A stretch of 64,000 nt of DNA from positions 496,001-560,000 of the forward strand of contig NZ_QSCM01000001.1 in the NCBI RefSeq assembly GCF_003463065.1, read 5' to 3'. Numbering within the stretch: position 1 is the stretch's first letter; every line of letters starts with the position of its first letter. A program made the translations under genes and the position numbers. Source of the DNA: Blautia sp. OF03-15BH (lineage in GTDB: Bacteria; Bacillota; Clostridia; Lachnospirales; Lachnospiraceae). This document shows, one piece after another, positions 8,968-18,184 of the stretch. A model generated the notes under the pieces. That model saw only the letters and a list, made by a program, of their open reading frames with translations. It ran no database searches and was not told the DNA's origin.

Positions 8968-10275
8968 CTAATTTGCTTCTACAACAGATACTCTCGGCAT
9001 TAATAAATAAAATGTTTTAATTTCCTTTTCATCATAATAAAGTGTTTTATAATTTCCTTTTAAAACTCCCTTTATTTTTATTCGGTTACCTACCACAGGG
9101 ATTTTAGTTTCATCCTCAAAATAATATGTAACATAATAGAGTTCATGCTTATCTGTCTCTAATAAAAACGCTGCATATACCTTTTCTTCATCTGCATAAT
9201 TAATAATTTCCTGTCTTACAACTCCCTCAATTTGTTTCTTATTTCCACTGTAAAGATATGGAAATTCACAAATCTCCTTATAGTCCAGTGATAATTCTTT
9301 TTTATTTATATCTTCAAACCCATTTTTCTCAGCATAAAATAATTCTAATTTTGGACAAGAATTATAGAAATCTTTGTCTAGCACAGCAGTATTTCTATCT
9401 CCCTGATCAGAATCTTTATATTGCAACATACTACTGTAAGCCATTGCTATTGAAACAGAATCAAATCTTTTAGGGTTTAAATTTAAAATGCTTTTTGTAT
9501 TATACAAAGCATCTGTTGATAATAAACATACTTCTTCAAACGTCCCATAAAAATCTCCCATCTCTCCTATTTCAAAATTAGGAACTCGGGCTTGTTTATA
9601 ATTATTTACAAGTGTATTTTTATAATATCCCCAATATATGTTTCCATCTTCTCCTAAAATTTTTAAATACGCTTCCCCGTCTGTATTATAGACAGCAACG
9701 ATTTCTCCGGTTAACTTCATTATTCTTTTTTTATAAGTTTCTGGATCCTGAAGTAATTCTTCATAAGTAAACTCTGATGCTTTTTCAGTTAAAGAACTAA
9801 TCATTTCATTCTCATATATCCAGTCTCGCCTTATCAATTCATTGTTTGGCGAGTATTCATAGACGCTTCCATATTTTTCACCTTGATTACATTTATACAC
9901 CTTGTAGCTTCCATCTGCTAAAACTTCTTTTACTCCTCCATTAACCACCCCTTCCTCATATGTTACATATATGATTGCTCCCTCCTCGTTTTTTATCTCA
10001 GCATCTCCTTCGAGTTTTCCATTTTCCCATTCTCCAGAAAGACTCCACTTCTCTTCGTTAAATTCTATCTCTACGCTTCCTTTTCCTTCTGGCATCCCAT
10101 TCTCTTCTTTTCCTGAAAATATTCCAGAATAAATTTTATCAAAAACTTGAACGGTTATATAATTTGTATTTTTTTCTGCATATGCCGTCTGGCTTCCTAA
10201 AGTTTCCAGACTTAATACAAATACAATATTTAATAATAATCTTCTACTCTTTTTCTTTCTTATATTAAATAGCAT
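8968..10275 (-). CDS. Secreted or anchored MORN-repeat-like protein
   Basis: A 435-residue protein with an N-terminal signal-type segment (Lys/Arg-rich start, hydrophobic residues 12-28, then a TAYA-like cleavage site). After it come MORN-style repeats, short units of the form G-x-(E/W)-x-x-G-x-x-x-G (about residues 50-130), such as GMPEGKGSVE and GEWENGKLEGDAE. The remaining 300 residues are unassigned and contain several beta-rich stretches. MORN repeats usually bind lipid or protein. Why one sits in a polysaccharide operon is unknown. It is on the same strand as and close to both neighbours. Confidence 0.68.
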   Translation of the reverse strand: MLFNIRKKKSRRLLLNIVFVLSLETLGSQTAYAEKNTNYITVQVFDKIYSGIFSGKEENGMPEGKGSVEIEFNEEKWSLSGEWENGKLEGDAEIKNEEGAIIYVTYEEGVVNGGVKEVLADGSYKVYKCNQGEKYGSVYEYSPNNELIRRDWIYENEMISSLTEKASEFTYEELLQDPETYKKRIMKLTGEIVAVYNTDGEAYLKILGEDGNIYWGYYKNTLVNNYKQARVPNFEIGEMGDFYGTFEEVCLLSTDALYNTKSILNLNPKRFDSVSIAMAYSSMLQYKDSDQGDRNTAVLDKDFYNSCPKLELFYAEKNGFEDINKKELSLDYKEICEFPYLYSGNKKQIEGVVRQEIINYADEEKVYAAFLLETDKHELYYVTYYFEDETKIPVVGNRIKIKGVLKGNYKTLYYDEKEIKTFYLLMPRVSVVEAN

Positions 10276-10354
10276 AATTACTCGTTCCTTTCTGACTTTT
10301 TAAAAACACATTATTATATTTTCAAACTAAGTTTTCAGAAATAGCAAACGTCAT

Positions 10355-11311
10355 CTAACTTTTACAAAATATAGAAGCAAACAAACCAACTAAATGTACT
10401 TTATGTAACATCAAGAATATTGCAACACTGAGTCTTACGCTTATTCTTTCCCCTTTAAGTTTAGAAGAATAAAATGGATATTTTATAGGAATTTTCTTTT
10501 CTGTTAACCATCTGAATTCTCGCACGTATTCATTCATAAAATCCTCTTTTGAAGCAGTTTTTCCTGAAAATAATAAATACCATACTAAATACCTTACATA
10601 AAAGTACTGAAAATACTCGTCTTTATTCTTTCCCACACTATAAAGCTTATCCATAAGTTCTACTACATCAATTTTTTTATTAAATCCTTTTTGAATTGTA
10701 TTTGAAACACTTTCTTCATTGTAGAACCAATTATATCCAATATAATCAATTACTTTTATCTTATCTGTTTTCGCAAATAAATCAAGACAAAAATAAATAT
10801 CTTCACCTGATTTATAATTTAAAAACTTTATTTCATTTTTGAGAAGAAATTCTTTCCTATAAATTTTTGCCCACGGAGCCGGCACTGTAAACTTAAACCA
10901 TTTTGAATTGACTGGTTTCACCACAAACTTAATTTCTTTTTTCCCTACTCTTCTATAACCTCCCATAACCAAATTCATTTCTGAATTTTTTATAGTATTT
11001 AAAAATGTAGAAAAATACTCTTTATCTACATAATCATCATTATCTATAAAACAAATAAATTCTCCCCTAGCTTCTCTTATTCCAAGATTTCTGGTTTCTG
11101 CTACTCCAGTATTTTCTTTATCAATAATTCTTATAGATTTTGGTTTTTTCTTCTGATATAACTCTAGTATATCCATTGATTTGTCTTTGGAACCATCATT
11201 TATTAACAAAAGTTCATATTCATCTTTTAATTGTGGCAAGATACTATCTAAACATTTCGCAATGTGATTTTCTGCATTATATACTGGAACTATAATTGTT
11301 AGTTCTTTCAT
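10355..11311 (-). CDS. GT2-family glycosyltransferase
   Basis: A 318-residue GT-A enzyme with the classic start TIIVPVYNAENHIAKCLDSI, NDGSKDKS and FIDNDDYVD (Asp-Asp-x metal and nucleotide-sugar site), and GEDIYFCLDL as the acceptor-side motif. A hydrophobic C-terminal end may touch the membrane. It probably adds one sugar of the repeat unit; the sugar cannot be predicted. This is the most upstream gene of the strongly AT-rich part of the locus. Confidence 0.87.
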   Translation of the reverse strand: MKELTIIVPVYNAENHIAKCLDSILPQLKDEYELLLINDGSKDKSMDILELYQKKKPKSIRIIDKENTGVAETRNLGIREARGEFICFIDNDDYVDKEYFSTFLNTIKNSEMNLVMGGYRRVGKKEIKFVVKPVNSKWFKFTVPAPWAKIYRKEFLLKNEIKFLNYKSGEDIYFCLDLFAKTDKIKVIDYIGYNWFYNEESVSNTIQKGFNKKIDVVELMDKLYSVGKNKDEYFQYFYVRYLVWYLLFSGKTASKEDFMNEYVREFRWLTEKKIPIKYPFYSSKLKGERISVRLSVAIFLMLHKVHLVGLFASIFCKS

Positions 11312-11367
11312 TCCTTATCTCCCCTCTAATCTTGAAACCTTTTACTCTTCTTATTTACGACACAATT

Positions 11368-13239
11368 TTATTGTGCAAAAAAATTTCCATACATTCCCAC
11401 CAGCATCAACACAAGTGGTACAACTATTGCAATTCTTATATAACCATCTTGAGAAATATCAATTACACATCGTTTATTCCCCAAAAGCAACATCAATGGC
11501 AACATCAGCGGATAATAATATCTCGGCTGAACACCGCTGATGTGGGTAGCACCTACTGGTGAATAAGAGAGATAGAGTGCACTCCAGATCAGACCCAGTA
11601 CCACAAAGAGAATCACTCCAAGAGAAATTTTATATTTCTTCTCCAATACCCAACAGTCTTCTTTCCTGGAAAGGAAAGTCATACCAAAAATCCATGGAAT
11701 TAGTATATAATTCCATCTGGAGGGAAGTTCGTTCATACGGCCAAAGAATGCCAACCCCGGTGTACCGGCAAAGTAACGGCCAAATTCTCTGAACACTTCT
11801 TTAAAAAACAGCCTGATATATTGTAGCGGATAAGCCATAATATTCCGAAGCTGCAGGACCACGTCCGTATCGCCGCCTCTTGGATCACCTGTGGTTCCAA
11901 TCTGGTCGGTTGCGTTCCAAATTAGTGTGGGAAGGACAAAGGTCATAAGGACCGTAAGCAGCACTACACTAACAAGAATAAAAAACGATCTTTTTTGTTT
12001 TTTATCCTTGAAAATCTTCTCCGGTATAGAGAAACATACCGCGATCATAGGAATATAAACTGCTTTTGAAAGAGAACCAAAGCCAAAAGCCAGTACACTT
12101 CCAAGAAGGTATCTGATGGCATTTGTTCTTTCTTCCAGAACCGCTTTCAGCCACAAGACCATTCCAAGCATCATAAATACATTCAAAGTCACATCATAAG
12201 TGTAGGTTGTAGCAATATAGACCTGTGTCGGCACCATGGCCAATGCTGCGATTATTTCCTTTTTCCTCGGCATCAATCGGATTGCAAAAAACATTCCTAT
12301 GACATAGAGCAGCAAATTCATGAACTTTCCGAGCATATACATTCGATTGAAAGACAGATTCATCAAACGTCCAAGCCAGACGCCAAAGGCTTGCAAAAGA
12401 TAACCTGTATAGGAAGGTTTGAAACCGACACTATTTTCTATCATTTCTTCATTGGAATGATATTTATCATTCAGGTACTGTGTCAACAATTCTTTTTCTT
12501 CTGCCGTATTATATCTGTCCTTGGTCAGACGGTCACACATTAGCCGATACGTATCATTGCTTTTGATTTCTCCACCGACAAATGACAGTTGATAAACATT
12601 TTTAAAATGGATCTGTTCATCCCAGCCGTTTTCACTGATTCCCTGTGAAAAGATTGTAAAAGAACCAAGAATCAGGATTGCAGCCGCCGTAATCCAGTCT
12701 AACTGCCTGCTAAACCATTGTTTTTTTGTAAAAATCACATAAATAAGTAAAAGAGTGATCATCAGAAACAGCAGTCGATATTTATTCATTGCAGTAATAC
12801 TGTAGAGATGAATGCTTTTCAGTTCCACTCCTTTTGGAAAAGCAAGCGAAAGTACTTTCACATCCTTGTCTATATTTGAAAAGCCACTTCCCAGTTCCGG
12901 CCAATAAGCATCTGTTACTTTTTCCAATTCCTCTGTTTTAAAGCTATTATCATACCGCACATAAAAGGTGTAATCTATTTTTTCCGGAGTATTTAAAACC
13001 ACCTGCAGTTTCTTAATGTAAGTCGGTTCCTTCATCACCAACCGGACACCATGAGCCATTTCTTCCACTGTTTCCAGACTTTCCGGTGTTTCGCTACCTT
13101 GCTGATAGAAAATATCTGCTTTTTCACCTTTTACAAAGGTGCGGTAATTGAATACCAGCAGTTCGATTCCAAAAGACGCAGCGATAATAAGAAGCAATAC
13201 AAGTATTTCTTTCAGGATTTTCTTTAAAATATCCGGCAT
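11368..13239 (-). CDS. DUF2142 multi-spanning membrane protein (copy 2)
   Basis: A 623-residue paralogue of the protein at 6397-8319 with the same plan: one N-terminal membrane helix, an external beta region, then about ten helices. Shared motifs include DEQIHF, YTYDVT, DPRGGDT and SGVQPRYYYPL. Its base composition is less AT-rich than copy 1, close to the upstream genes, so the copies probably have separate histories rather than a recent duplication. The likely role is membrane GT-C transfer or polymerisation (inference from topology and from the absence of a recognisable Wzy polymerase). The ATG has GAAGAGG upstream. Confidence 0.83.
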   Translation of the reverse strand: MPDILKKILKEILVLLLIIAASFGIELLVFNYRTFVKGEKADIFYQQGSETPESLETVEEMAHGVRLVMKEPTYIKKLQVVLNTPEKIDYTFYVRYDNSFKTEELEKVTDAYWPELGSGFSNIDKDVKVLSLAFPKGVELKSIHLYSITAMNKYRLLFLMITLLLIYVIFTKKQWFSRQLDWITAAAILILGSFTIFSQGISENGWDEQIHFKNVYQLSFVGGEIKSNDTYRLMCDRLTKDRYNTAEEKELLTQYLNDKYHSNEEMIENSVGFKPSYTGYLLQAFGVWLGRLMNLSFNRMYMLGKFMNLLLYVIGMFFAIRLMPRKKEIIAALAMVPTQVYIATTYTYDVTLNVFMMLGMVLWLKAVLEERTNAIRYLLGSVLAFGFGSLSKAVYIPMIAVCFSIPEKIFKDKKQKRSFFILVSVVLLTVLMTFVLPTLIWNATDQIGTTGDPRGGDTDVVLQLRNIMAYPLQYIRLFFKEVFREFGRYFAGTPGLAFFGRMNELPSRWNYILIPWIFGMTFLSRKEDCWVLEKKYKISLGVILFVVLGLIWSALYLSYSPVGATHISGVQPRYYYPLMLPLMLLLGNKRCVIDISQDGYIRIAIVVPLVLMLVGMYGNFFAQ

Positions 13240-13368
13240 ATCAGATAAACCTCTTCTGTTTCCATAATACTTAACTGTTACAACTGAATTTTGTCACCCT
13301 TGCAAACGAGAAACCTTCAGAAAGTTTCTCTGAAAGATTTAAAAATTTCCGAAAATACACCCGTATGA

Positions 13369-14553
13369 CTATCCCCGTCTCAAAATCTTCTTCGCCACCC
13401 GTTTCACCAGATACTTCCCGCTGGAGACTTTCCGGCCAAGCCAGCTTTTTGCACGATAGCTGAGGGGAAGGAGGACGCTGCCGCCTTTCTGCTCCAGGGC
13501 GTTTTTGAGCCAGGCAAGGGAGGTTTTTCTCTGAGCCTCGATGGCTGCGTTCACAGGTGCATAATCGACAGGCTTTAAGAAGGCATCGTTTTTCAGGATG
13601 TCTTCCGGCCGCTCTGCATAGCGGTTCCAGAGGTTGAATGCTCCCAGGAGAGATTCAAAGCGAGAGCTGCCTCTCGCCGGATTTCCGATGGCGATAAAGG
13701 GCTTGTTAAAAAGGATCGCCATGCAGGTTCCATGGAAGGAGTCGGTAATGACAAAATCGCTGTTTTTGAAATAGTAAAGCCACTGTTCCACCTGGAGATT
13801 TTCGACGGTGTTGGGCAGATTCAGTTTTTTCTTATTGGCCGGGAACTTATTGTACCAGCCATCCAGCATATTGATGAGCTTCCGATCCAGTTTTTTGGAT
13901 ACATGAAGAAGTGCCTCTCGTTTTTCCGGTGTCGGATCCAGAATATAAGTAGCAATATAGGGTTCTTTTTCATCGAGACCGCAGTTGTCAGCAAGATCGC
14001 CGAGAACATGAGGATCAGCCATAAGCACCGGATCCAGCACATGATCGGCTTTCACGCCAAACACACGGCGGCAGATATCCACGCCCTCTTTTTCCCGGAC
14101 GGAAACGGCATTCATCCGGCGCATGCAGCGGACCGCTTTTTCCGTAAAATCTTCAGGTGCCTGGAAGTCTCCGCTTCCGAAAGAGGTCGCATAAGCGATC
14201 TTTTTCTTGTCATCTCCGGCAAAATCCAGAAAATAGCTGTGACCGAAAATCTTGGTCACTCCGTAGTTCCAGAGCTGGTCAGAGCCGAGGACAAAGGCAT
14301 CACAATATTGATTCAGCTCGCCGATCTCAGACACATGGTAGGACGGACTGATGTCGTAATGCTCCTCCGCAAAACGGATGGAATGACGGCCTTTCATACG
14401 CCCGTCATCGGGTTTCAGCCGGGGATAATGTACCATCAGTGTGCTGTAGCCCAGTTTTTCAATGGTCTGCTGCAGCGCATAGTAAGTGGCGATGCTGCCG
14501 TAGTTACAGCCGTACCAGACGCCTAAAATTCCCACATCATAATGATCTTTCAT
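13369..14553 (-). CDS. Polysaccharide pyruvyltransferase family protein (copy 1)
   Basis: A 394-residue protein of the CsaB/WcaK pyruvyltransferase family. The start VGILGVWYGCNYGSIATYYAL, GSDQLWN in the middle and ITDSFHGTCMAILFNKPF are its hallmarks. Members transfer a pyruvyl ketal from PEP to a sugar, giving the glycan negative charge. It is clearly related to the protein at 16941-18161. I use the ATG at 14553; a GTG at 14568 has no usable ribosome binding site. It pairs with the next gene upstream, a common partnership in glycan loci. Confidence 0.88.
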   Translation of the reverse strand: MKDHYDVGILGVWYGCNYGSIATYYALQQTIEKLGYSTLMVHYPRLKPDDGRMKGRHSIRFAEEHYDISPSYHVSEIGELNQYCDAFVLGSDQLWNYGVTKIFGHSYFLDFAGDDKKKIAYATSFGSGDFQAPEDFTEKAVRCMRRMNAVSVREKEGVDICRRVFGVKADHVLDPVLMADPHVLGDLADNCGLDEKEPYIATYILDPTPEKREALLHVSKKLDRKLINMLDGWYNKFPANKKKLNLPNTVENLQVEQWLYYFKNSDFVITDSFHGTCMAILFNKPFIAIGNPARGSSRFESLLGAFNLWNRYAERPEDILKNDAFLKPVDYAPVNAAIEAQRKTSLAWLKNALEQKGGSVLLPLSYRAKSWLGRKVSSGKYLVKRVAKKILRRG

Positions 14554-14576
14554 ATCTCTAACCTGCACTTTCCTGT

Positions 14577-15800
14577 TTATCGAATCTTTCTCAGAACCTT
14601 CTTTGCCAGCTGCTTTACCGGAGCCGGTGTCAGTTTTTTGATGGTTCCCTTGATCTTTGCCTTTTTTCTGGCTTTTTTCACTTCTTCCAGGGAGCAGTTT
14701 TCAAGGACAGCATCCACTACCACGGAAAGAGGTGCCTGCCCCCGGAGTTCAAAGAATTTCGCCCGGTCCGGATGGATCCTTGTTTTTGCCCGATAACGGT
14801 TATGTTTCACAGCAAAATCCACAGGAACCGGCTCGTCGAATTTGAGTTTCGGCTTGATCTCAGCCCAGATCCGGTCCGCTTTTTCATTATTTAAGAGTAC
14901 CTCAGAAACGCCCAGAGGATCCTTATAGTCCGGATTGTACTTTTCCAGTCCCCAGAAATCGCCGATGGTAAAATCTCCCTGCCGGGGCGGTGCCGCGAAA
15001 TGACACTGCGCGCAGGATTCTCTTAAAAACAGTGATTTATGGAAGCCTTTTTCAAACGCATCCTCGCTGATATCACTGATTTCCCTGCTGCCGTTCTTTC
15101 TGGTTGCCAGACAGACCATACAGTTCTGACCGGCATCCTTGGTACGGAAGAGAAATTCTTTCAGATCGCCTTTCGGGAAGCGTTCTTTCAGATATTCGTT
15201 GAAAACACTCTGAGAAGGAACGCCGTGACAGACGATATCGACCAGGATAAGATTTTCCGTATCTGTTTTTCCAAGATACTTTCTCAGTCCCGCATTCTGG
15301 CAGGGTGTTCCGGAAAAGAGTACCGTCTTTCCGTCTTTGAGGTCCTGTTTTACCTGACGGTAGGAAAGTCCCACACGGCTCTGAACGTATTTGGAGCGCC
15401 GGAGAGCTGCCAGTTCTTCCATGGAGGTGATCCGGCGATGCTCGATCTCAAACGCATCATTCAACGCCACACCATAGACCACGCCATCCTTCTGGAAGAC
15501 AGACTCTGCAAGCAGGGTAAAGACGGCTCCCGAAGAGCTGACTCTCCGGATTTCGTCTTGTCCATAAGCTGCCCGGCAATCCGGCTCTTTCCGGTTTGGC
15601 CGGTCGATCTCCAGTACCGGACAGGTTTTTACACATTTTCCGCACTGGATACAGGTGTTTAAATCCACCTTCGGAAAAACAAAGCCTTCTTTTCCTTCTT
15701 CCATGCGGATGGCATCCACCGGGCAGGCATTTGCGCAGGCGGCACAGCCGCAGCACTCTGATTCCGGCACGATGCGGATATCTTTAATTTCTTTTGACAT
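14577..15800 (-). CDS. F420 hydrogenase beta-subunit-like Fe-S oxidoreductase
   Basis: A 407-residue protein with two ferredoxin-type 4Fe-4S motifs in the first 65 residues (CCGCAACANACP and CIQCGKCVKTCP), followed by the FrhB N- and C-terminal domains (SGTPCQNAGLR, FTIGDFWG). Family members are flavin/Fe-S electron carriers. In polysaccharide loci they are repeatedly found next to pyruvyltransferase-family genes, and here one lies on each side of the glf/FrhB pair, but their exact job there is not established. It has a strong GGGAGG site. Confidence 0.87.
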   Translation of the reverse strand: MSKEIKDIRIVPESECCGCAACANACPVDAIRMEEGKEGFVFPKVDLNTCIQCGKCVKTCPVLEIDRPNRKEPDCRAAYGQDEIRRVSSSGAVFTLLAESVFQKDGVVYGVALNDAFEIEHRRITSMEELAALRRSKYVQSRVGLSYRQVKQDLKDGKTVLFSGTPCQNAGLRKYLGKTDTENLILVDIVCHGVPSQSVFNEYLKERFPKGDLKEFLFRTKDAGQNCMVCLATRKNGSREISDISEDAFEKGFHKSLFLRESCAQCHFAAPPRQGDFTIGDFWGLEKYNPDYKDPLGVSEVLLNNEKADRIWAEIKPKLKFDEPVPVDFAVKHNRYRAKTRIHPDRAKFFELRGQAPLSVVVDAVLENCSLEEVKKARKKAKIKGTIKKLTPAPVKQLAKKVLRKIR

Positions 15801-15827
15801 TGGATCTACCTCCCGGGGTGTTTTCGT

Positions 15828-16928
15828 TTAGTTCAGTTCTTCTTTTACCAGTTCCAGAGCTGCTGCGATCACCTTATCCATATCGTAATATTTGTAGTTA
15901 CCCAGACGACCGCCGAAGATCACGTTCTTCTCCTGGTCTGCCAGTTCCCGGTATTTTTCAAAAAGCTCATTGTTCTTCTCATCATTGATCGGGTAATACG
16001 GCTCGATACCCGGTTTCCATTCAGAAGAATACTCTCTGGAAATGATGGTTGTCGGCTGTTTGCCAAACTCAAAATGTTTGTGCTCGATGATACGGGTATA
16101 AGGAACCTCACGATCTGTATAGTTTACAACCGCATTTCCCTGATAGTTCTCCATTTCCAGTTCTTCTGTCTCAAAGCGTACGGTACGGTACTGAAGAGTT
16201 CCCAGCTTATACTGGTAAAACTCATCGATCATACCGGTAAACAGTGTTTTTTCCGCAATCTCCGGATTCTCTTTGATAAAATCAAAATAGTCGGTGTTCA
16301 GCTTCACATCTGCACCATCCAGCATTTTCTCCACGATCTTCGTGTAACCGCCCATAGCAATCCCCTGGTAACGGTCATTGAAATAATTGTTGTCATAGAT
16401 AAAACGGAACGGAAGACGTTTGATGATAAAAGCCGGAAGCTCGGTACAGGGACGGCCCCACTGTTTCTCGGTGTAGCCTTTGATCAGCTTCTCGTAAACA
16501 TCACGGCCTGCCAGAGAAAGTGCCTGTTCTTCCAGATTTTTCGGTTCTGTAATGTGGAGCTCTTTTCTCTGCTCTTCGATTTTTGCCTGTGCCTCTGCCG
16601 GTGTACGGATCCCCCAGAGCTTGCTGAAGGTATTCATATTAAAGGGCAGGTTGTAAAGCTCGTCTTTATAGACAGCCACAGGAGAGTTGATGTAATTATT
16701 AAATTCTGCAAACTGATTCACATAATCCCAGACCTCTTTGTTGCTGGTGTGGAAAATATGAGCACCATAGCGGTGTACATGAATGCCATGCACATTTTCC
16801 GTATAAACATTTCCCGCGATATGATCTCTCCGGTCGATGACCAGTACACTTTTTCCTCTTTTTTTTGCTTCATAAGTAAAAACTGCGCCGAAAAGCCCGG
16901 CACCTACTACAAGATAATCGTATTTCAT
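15828..16928 (-). CDS. glf: UDP-galactopyranose mutase
   Basis: A 366-residue flavoenzyme that interconverts UDP-galactopyranose and UDP-galactofuranose. It has an FAD-binding Rossmann start (VVGAGLFGAVF), RRDHIAGN, and the substrate-pocket segment RYGAHIFHT, with YTEKQWG in the middle; all are diagnostic. Full length for the bacterial enzyme. It implies that the exported glycan contains galactofuranose, in keeping with the GlfT2-like transferase encoded at 18185-20008. An AAAAGGAG site precedes the ATG. Confidence 0.95.
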   Translation of the reverse strand: MKYDYLVVGAGLFGAVFTYEAKKRGKSVLVIDRRDHIAGNVYTENVHGIHVHRYGAHIFHTSNKEVWDYVNQFAEFNNYINSPVAVYKDELYNLPFNMNTFSKLWGIRTPAEAQAKIEEQRKELHITEPKNLEEQALSLAGRDVYEKLIKGYTEKQWGRPCTELPAFIIKRLPFRFIYDNNYFNDRYQGIAMGGYTKIVEKMLDGADVKLNTDYFDFIKENPEIAEKTLFTGMIDEFYQYKLGTLQYRTVRFETEELEMENYQGNAVVNYTDREVPYTRIIEHKHFEFGKQPTTIISREYSSEWKPGIEPYYPINDEKNNELFEKYRELADQEKNVIFGGRLGNYKYYDMDKVIAAALELVKEELN

Positions 16929-16940
16929 GTTCTTCTCCTT

Positions 16941-18161
16941 TTATTTCCTTCGGGCCATTGCTTTCAGTCTGGCCTTGGTATTGTCGCTGATCAGTGGCCG
17001 TACTGTTTTATAAAGCTTCAGTACCGCCTTCATCGCCAGTGATTTTTCCGGCTCCTGATAAGCCTCATTCCGCACAGGCGCCTCCAGCATCTCTTTCAGC
17101 CATTTCTTTGCGTGCTTCCGCTCTCTTTTCAGGATTTCATGCGCTTCTTTATAATCGACAGACTCCAGAAGCTCCGGCCGTTTCTCGATTTCTTCCGCAT
17201 CATAGACAAAACGGTCTTCCAGATGGAACAGTCCTGCCAGGGATTCAAACCGCGGCAGTCCTCTGCCCGCATTTCCGATACAGATGAACGGCTTGCCGAA
17301 AAGAATCGCAAAGCTGGCTCCATGACAGGAATCTGTGATCAGAAAGTCACAATGGTAAATGTAATAAAGCCAGTCCTCTACCTTCAGATCTTCTACGACC
17401 CCGTCCAGATGCATGGCCTTTTTATTTGCCGCAAAATTCTCCGTGTAGCCGTCCAGCATATGGACCATGGGCAGATTTTTCTCTCCTGCCACATGGAGGA
17501 TCGCTTCCCTTTTTTCCTCCGTCGGATCCAGGATATAGGTACAAAGGAAGGGTTCTTTTTTCTTCTCCCGTTCTTTCGCAGCCCGGGAGGTCTTCATCAG
17601 ATCCTCAAAAATCTTCGGATCCACCGTAAACACCGGATCCAATACCCGTTCCGGCACGATGCCGAACGTATCCCGCATCAGATCCACAGCTCCGCTCTCC
17701 CGGACAGAAATCCCGTCAAAGCGTTCCAGAAGATGTTTGGTCTCTTCTATGGCCTCCGGCGGTGCAAAAAACCCCGGATGGCCAAAAGAAGCGGCATAAG
17801 AAAGCTTTTTCTTATTATCCGCTGCAAATTTCAAGAAAAAGGCTCCCTGATATTTTTCGCAGATACCAAAATTCCAGACCTGGTCAGATCCCATCACAAA
17901 ACAGTCTGCATAGTCATTGAGTTTTCCCAGTTCATGGAACTGAAAGACCGGTGTCACCGGAAAATGTTCCCGCTGAAATCGTCTTCCGTCTGTGGTAAAC
18001 AGGAAATCATCCGGTCCGATTCCCGGACGGTCGATGATCACGGTCCGGTATCCATAAGATTCTATTAAACGGTAAAGAGAATAGTAGGTCATGATACTTC
18101 CGTAGTTGCTGCTCCACCAGAGCCCTAAAACCGCCACATCGTATTTGGTTGTCTCTGCCAT
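16941..18161 (-). CDS. Polysaccharide pyruvyltransferase family protein (copy 2)
   Basis: A 406-residue paralogue of the 13369-14553 product, with matching motifs VLGLWWSSNYGSIMTYYSL, GSDQVWNFG and ITDSCHGASFAILFGKPF. The likely reaction is ketal pyruvylation of a sugar residue. Two divergent copies could act on different residues, or one may have another role. It has a GAGGGGAG ribosome binding site and is followed closely by glf. Confidence 0.87.
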   Translation of the reverse strand: MAETTKYDVAVLGLWWSSNYGSIMTYYSLYRLIESYGYRTVIIDRPGIGPDDFLFTTDGRRFQREHFPVTPVFQFHELGKLNDYADCFVMGSDQVWNFGICEKYQGAFFLKFAADNKKKLSYAASFGHPGFFAPPEAIEETKHLLERFDGISVRESGAVDLMRDTFGIVPERVLDPVFTVDPKIFEDLMKTSRAAKEREKKKEPFLCTYILDPTEEKREAILHVAGEKNLPMVHMLDGYTENFAANKKAMHLDGVVEDLKVEDWLYYIYHCDFLITDSCHGASFAILFGKPFICIGNAGRGLPRFESLAGLFHLEDRFVYDAEEIEKRPELLESVDYKEAHEILKRERKHAKKWLKEMLEAPVRNEAYQEPEKSLAMKAVLKLYKTVRPLISDNTKARLKAMARRK

Positions 18162-18184
18162 TCGTCTCCCCTCTTTTTTCCTCT

